Assembly: GCA_026182355.1 (NCBI GenBank)
Contig: JAPFBL010000103.1
Span: 1,302,001 to 1,366,000, forward strand
DNA: 64,000 nucleotides
Source of the DNA: Hermatobates lingyangjiaoensis
Taxonomy: Eukaryota > Arthropoda > Insecta > Hemiptera > Hermatobatidae
Direction of reading: 5' to 3'
A program made the position numbers and the translations under genes. The notes under the pieces are model-generated. The model saw nothing but the letters and a program-made list of their open reading frames with translations. It searched no databases and was not told where the DNA came from. Below, piece by piece: positions 59,928-64,000 of this stretch. The number at the start of each line of letters is the position of its first letter. Within the stretch, counting starts at the first letter, position 1.

Positions 59928-61048
59928 CCCTCAGATATTGTTCTCAACGATGCCCCCTAATTTTTGTGTGTTTCATTTTATTTTCTATAGTTTCTATGTT
60001 TAATGGAGCAATTCATTTGTTCTCAAGACCATTTTATTAAGTACCATAAAATTAAAAATGTAACAAAAAACAAACATTAACTTAACTACCAAAAGCTATG
60101 GTCATTTTTAATAAACCATTTGCTATTTGATCAGCGAAGTTAATAAACTTCATCAAAATGAAGATCGTATGGCCTTGGCAATGTTACTTACCATATTAAA
60201 ATGTGTGCCACTTCATAAAATTGTTATATAAATACCGCTGTGAAAATAATAGAGGAGCACAGAAGCTTATAGAAGCTTAGAAGGGAAAAAAAGGATGGAT
60301 ATTTAAACTGAATTCTGTTCCAGCCTACTTTTACCGTACCTCTATGTAGTCGTTGATAAATGAACATAAAATACAATGTAATATCCTTTGCATTATAACA
60401 GACAAGATAGGGTTAAACATGACATCCATGACAGTGAATTTTATAAATGAGTCACCATGACATTATGACTGACCTTCATGTTACCTATGTGCCACTCACC
60501 TCCCACTAAAATATATGTACTCTCAGAAAGCATAAATTTAGTGATGTTGGTAGTGCATAAGAATATATTAGAACCTAAAAACTATAAATTTAGTGAAAGA
60601 CTCAATAAAAATGTTTTAAAAGTTATGTTAAGTATAACCATTTTTCAATTCAAGGACCTTCAGCAGGTCAATAATGCTTTTCTTTAAATGAGAGCGGAAA
60701 TAATAGCAACAGTAGAATGGTTTGATAACTAGATGACTCAATATAGCCGTTTTAAATATAGTATACAGCTGCGTTAGTTCTGAATTTTCCCTTATTAACG
60801 ATAAATTTGTATAAAAACTAAACAAGTGGGTGACGACGTTCCGACCGATGTTATACTGTACTACAAGCTCTCAGCGGAAGGAATCTTAAACATTTGCCAT
60901 ATCTGATTAAAGTATGCAGAGATGTAGACAGCTCGCTCAGCCACAAGGAAGAGCAAGTCATAAATGAAATCACAGCCCAGAAAAAAGAAACAAAGGAATT
61001 AGTTACAGTAACGAACTCTCACTGATTATACTTACTTATATACAAAAT
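59928..61048. other. AT-rich DNA, nothing firm
   Basis: A 40-codon frame at about 60910-61025 (DVDSSLSHKEEQVINEITAQ) has charged, helix-like composition but no start or homology I recognise. Confidence 0.3.
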
Positions 61049-62349
61049 CTGGAGTGGCCTGCACTCAACTTTACTATAAGTAAACTTAATATCAAACTTC
61101 TTGGGTATATAATATATAATGTCCCATTTAAGCATAATGTAAACATCTAAATGGGAGATGTTTATTAGTCTGTCATTCCCCAGGTAATACAGATAGTGAC
61201 TGATGAACTTATCAATATATAAGCTTATTTTTGTATATTACACAGCTGATGCAAATAATGTCATTAGTATAACTACAGCAGTAATAAGATTTTTGAAAAG
61301 CCAAAGTGAACATTTCTTAATACGAAATAATCTCCTACAAGAGAACATGGCTTTTCTTCAAATAGCCAGTGGATTTCTTACATCGTTCACTTGACCTCCT
61401 TCTACATTGAGTATTTAAGTCAAATTTTCAAATTTAAAACAAGAAATTACTCTTATTTTCTCTGAAAAACGTGAAGTAAAAATATCGTTTTAAGATAATT
61501 CATAATTAAGGATGTACGATAATAACATTTATTAATATTCAACGAAAAGATTTCAATTCTGAATTATGTTCAACATTCATGGTCTTTTATAGAATTATTA
61601 TACTGGGAAATTTATGGCTCCTTAGCATTTTCCTTCCTCATTTTCCTTCCCCTTTGTCAAAAATCATATATAACAAATTTCTCTGAGTGAGAAACCTTTT
61701 TTCCTGCGTCTTGTACTTTATTACAAGAATTTTTTCATGAATTTAAAATTTCATAAATTTTTTATAAATTCCTAATTTTGTGTTACGTTTTTGGTCAAAT
61801 TTTCATGATTTTTTAATGAGCCGTTTACAGAAATCATACTATAACGACCCTTAGAAGAATGTAATTTTAAAAAAATTATCTCAACTCATTCTCCACATAA
61901 TGTTCTATCTCTAGACATAGTTTAATTTTGATCCGTGAAACGGAATGGTTTGTATTGCTCTTACAGGCTTTGATATTAAATAATAAGTCAAAATTTTTAC
62001 ATTTTATTGAAAAAACAGTATTTTCCCTTGTTTTAAAAATTTGAATATATTTTTGTTTATTGCAATTGTAACCCCAAATATCATGCCAAATTTCAAAACT
62101 CTAAAATTAGCAGTTTAGGAGAAAAAAAATGTTCTCTAAAAACCAGTTTTTGGCAAAAAAAGAGACTTTCTTGTCATGCATAATTCTTCCCAAACAATAG
62201 GGATCATCTTCACTATGGGGCCCATTTTTGTGTAAAATATCAACTTGATCCATCAAAAATTCTGGACCGTAGCATGGTAACAAGCAATGCTAACATACTC
62301 ACCCACACAGAAACACACAGATATCATCGAAAAAACTTCATAAAACGAC
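61049..62349 (+). mobile_element. R repeat, 3'-truncated copy
   Basis: It starts AATCTGGAGTGGCCTGCACT and TTTACTATAAGTAAAC and follows the R consensus to CATAAAACGAC at 62349. Sequence there switches to unrelated DNA leading into the mariner. The last 110 bp or so of R, including the palindromic end, are missing and do not reappear after the mariner. Confidence 0.8.
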
Positions 62350-63585
62350 AATATTGCTGGAGATATTGCCTCCAGTATGAATCTGAACTCGCCACAGTCA
62401 TTTGTTTGTCCGTAGCGTTGGTTTTCGTGAAATGGTTTTTTCTTGAGCGTTTTAAAAATGAGTGACCTCAAAGTTGAGCAGCGGTGTGCAATCAAATTTT
62501 GCTTCAGACTTGGACATAATGCAACCGAAACTTTTGAAAAACTTCAGGAGGCCTATGGAGAACGTGTTTTATCAAGGGCACAGGTTTTTCGGTGGTTTAA
62601 GGAATTTTCAGAAGGAAGAGAGTCGATTGAAGATGAACCACGAAGCGGAAGGCCTTCAAGTGCAAACACCGATGAAAATGTCAGCAGAGTACGGAACCTT
62701 GTGCGTTCAGATCGACGCTTGACAGTCAGAATGATCGGGGAACAGTTGAATTTGAATCACACCTCCGTTCATCACATTTTGACCAATGAATTGGAGATGA
62801 GAAAAATTTGTGCGAAAATGGTTCCGAAAAACCTTTCCCAAGACCAAAAAGATCTCAGAAAGGGAAGGAGTCTTGACTTTTTGGGTTCAATTGAAAATGA
62901 TCCCCGTCTTCTTGAACGTGTCATTACTGGTGACGAGTCATGGGTGTTTGAGTACGACCCAGAAACGAAACGTCAGAGCATGGAGTGGCACACTGCGACT
63001 TCTCCAAGGCCCAAGAAAGCACGCATGAGCAAGTCGAAAATCAAATGCATGCTGATTTGTTTTTTTGATAGCCACGGAATCGTCCACAAAGAGTTTGTGC
63101 CACAAGGCCAAACGGTTAATCAGCACTTCTACCGTGAGGTCCTTGAAAGACTTCGAAAAAGAGTCCTTCGTGTGCGGCCAAACATCAAAGACAAGTGGGT
63201 GTTGCATCACGACAACGCGCCCTGTCACACTGCCATCTCAATAAACGAGTTTTTGGCCAGTAAAAACATTCCTGTTGCTCCTCACCCTCCTTATTCACCA
63301 GACTTGAGTCCTTGTGACTTTTTCCTCTTCCCGAGATTGAAAAATCACCTCAAGGGAACTCATTTCGGGACACTACAAAACATACAAACTGCTGTAACCG
63401 ACCAGCTGAAGGCCATTCCAGAATCCGAGTTCCAGCAATGCTACAATGATTGGAAGGACCGTCTCCAGCGCTGTGTGGCTTCCGAAGGGAACTATTTTGA
63501 AGGTGACAATATCACATTGTAATTATATTTGAATAGAAAATTTAAAAAAAATCAGTCTCACTACTTTATTTACACACCTCGTATA
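62350..63585 (+). mobile_element. mariner element lacking its 5' terminal repeat
   Basis: The element carries an intact transposase ORF. The 3' side ends CAGTCTCACTACTTTATTTA and CACACCTCGTA, followed by TA, as expected for a mariner terminal repeat. The complement (TACGAGGTGTG) is not found between 62340 and 62458. The 5' border instead coincides with the broken end of the R repeat. With only one terminal repeat visible, the copy itself should be immobile. Confidence 0.75.
62458..63522 (+). CDS. mariner transposase, DD34D type
   Basis: An intact 354-residue transposase from ATG at 62458 to TAA (63520-63522), the usual length for mariner. The N-terminal half has two helix-turn-helix regions that bind the terminal repeats (about residues 6-55 and 85-112), separated by the GRP linker (SGRPS, 63-67). 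MVPKNL (121-126) stands where mariners carry WVPHEL. The catalytic triad is complete: Asp159 in ITGDESW, Asp252 in HHDNAPCHTA and Asp287 in YSPDLSPCDFF, with 34 residues between the last two. It would cut and paste DNA at TA sites. An upstream in-frame TTG adds five codons but is not a likely start. With no stop or frameshift it looks young, or maintained by function. Confidence 0.95.
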   Translation: MSDLKVEQRCAIKFCFRLGHNATETFEKLQEAYGERVLSRAQVFRWFKEFSEGRESIEDEPRSGRPSSANTDENVSRVRNLVRSDRRLTVRMIGEQLNLNHTSVHHILTNELEMRKICAKMVPKNLSQDQKDLRKGRSLDFLGSIENDPRLLERVITGDESWVFEYDPETKRQSMEWHTATSPRPKKARMSKSKIKCMLICFFDSHGIVHKEFVPQGQTVNQHFYREVLERLRKRVLRVRPNIKDKWVLHHDNAPCHTAISINEFLASKNIPVAPHPPYSPDLSPCDFFLFPRLKNHLKGTHFGTLQNIQTAVTDQLKAIPESEFQQCYNDWKDRLQRCVASEGNYFEGDNITL

Positions 63586-64000
63586 TTCCTGTCTACCCTT
63601 AATGAAAGTTGGTTACTCTGGCGATGCTAATCCGTTCCACTCTTTCCATTCACTCTCGAGTTGTGACTTTTTATATTCCCTTAGACATCTAAAAATGTTT
63701 CCAGGTGTTGGATGCTCTCTTTGAAAAATAATTAATCCTCTTATACATTTTTTCTACTAACCTTAAATTATAAAATTCATAATGATTTCCAATTATGTTT
63801 TAAATTTATTTTTTTTCATTACATTCTTCTCTTTTATTATTTCCCAAATATTCCTTCAACAAATTAAATTTTTATTTTAATAAATGAACTGTTTAATTTA
63901 AATAATTTTTTCATTTTGAATAATTAATGGTTTATTAATTTCTTATTTCCTAAGAGAGAAAGGTATTAGAAAAGATGCAATTCTAAAATTTATTGTACTT
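63586..64000. other. AT-rich DNA, nothing recognised
   Basis: No continuation of the R repeat and no gene was recognised up to the window edge. Confidence 0.4.

Noticed and set aside
62938..63228. Minus-strand 96-codon frame
   Set aside because: Antisense shadow of the mariner transposase.
1..64000. CRISPR arrays, operons, prokaryotic promoters
   Set aside because: The spliced receptor gene and eukaryotic transposons show animal DNA. No regularly spaced short repeats with unique spacers were seen.

Overview
The window is AT-rich, gene-poor invertebrate animal DNA. Exons are small GC-richer islands in kilobase introns with standard GT-AG borders, and most of the rest is transposon debris, foldbacks, (TA)n tracts and minisatellites. 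A Jockey-type LINE fragment, a DD34D mariner, Penelope-like (PLE) GIY-YIG remnants and a Helitron-helicase relic point to an invertebrate. I lean to an arthropod with a large AT-rich genome, but a mollusc cannot be excluded from sequence alone.

The only host gene I can support is the 3' part of a plus-strand nicotinic acetylcholine receptor alpha-type subunit. Its five exons lie at 30386-30602, 37672-37806, 39519-39700, 39776-39875 and 49591-49847. They join in phase into 296 codons covering the end of the ligand-binding domain (loop C with the vicinal Cys pair), TM1, pore-lining TM2, TM3, a short cytoplasmic loop and TM4, ending in TAA. Exons for the signal peptide and most of the ligand-binding domain were not recognised upstream.

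Layout: 1-4100, PLE N-terminal coding fragments and a foldback at (TA)n tracts. 4848-5078, Helitron-helicase relic. 7296-8330, PLE endonuclease relic, a long foldback and a solo arm. 12590-12810, tRNA-derived SINE. 17240-17870, one solo arm and two foldbacks. 19179-20090, second PLE endonuclease relic. 22140-22606, truncated Jockey-like LINE. 22668-25915, a 1.6-kb repeat (called R here) with a second R copy nested inside it in reverse. 26575-27500, 32130-33765, 41190-41700 and 61049-62349, further R copies. 29711-49847, the receptor gene with several hairpins in its introns. 42200-54800, more foldbacks, solo arms and PLE fragments. 56790-58490, a 103-bp minisatellite. 59727-59927, a 49-bp tandem repeat. 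62350-63585, a mariner with an intact transposase ORF but no visible 5' terminal repeat.

The most unusual feature is a population of short PLE-derived units. They are N-terminal coding fragments of about 25-60 codons, or 3' tails carrying a hammerhead-ribozyme-like motif. Most are solo or head-to-head inverted, and most abut (TA)n. One unit (54533-54800) joins an N-terminal fragment directly to such a tail, which links both types to one PLE lineage. Three near-perfect hairpins lie within about 0.4-0.7 kb of receptor exons.
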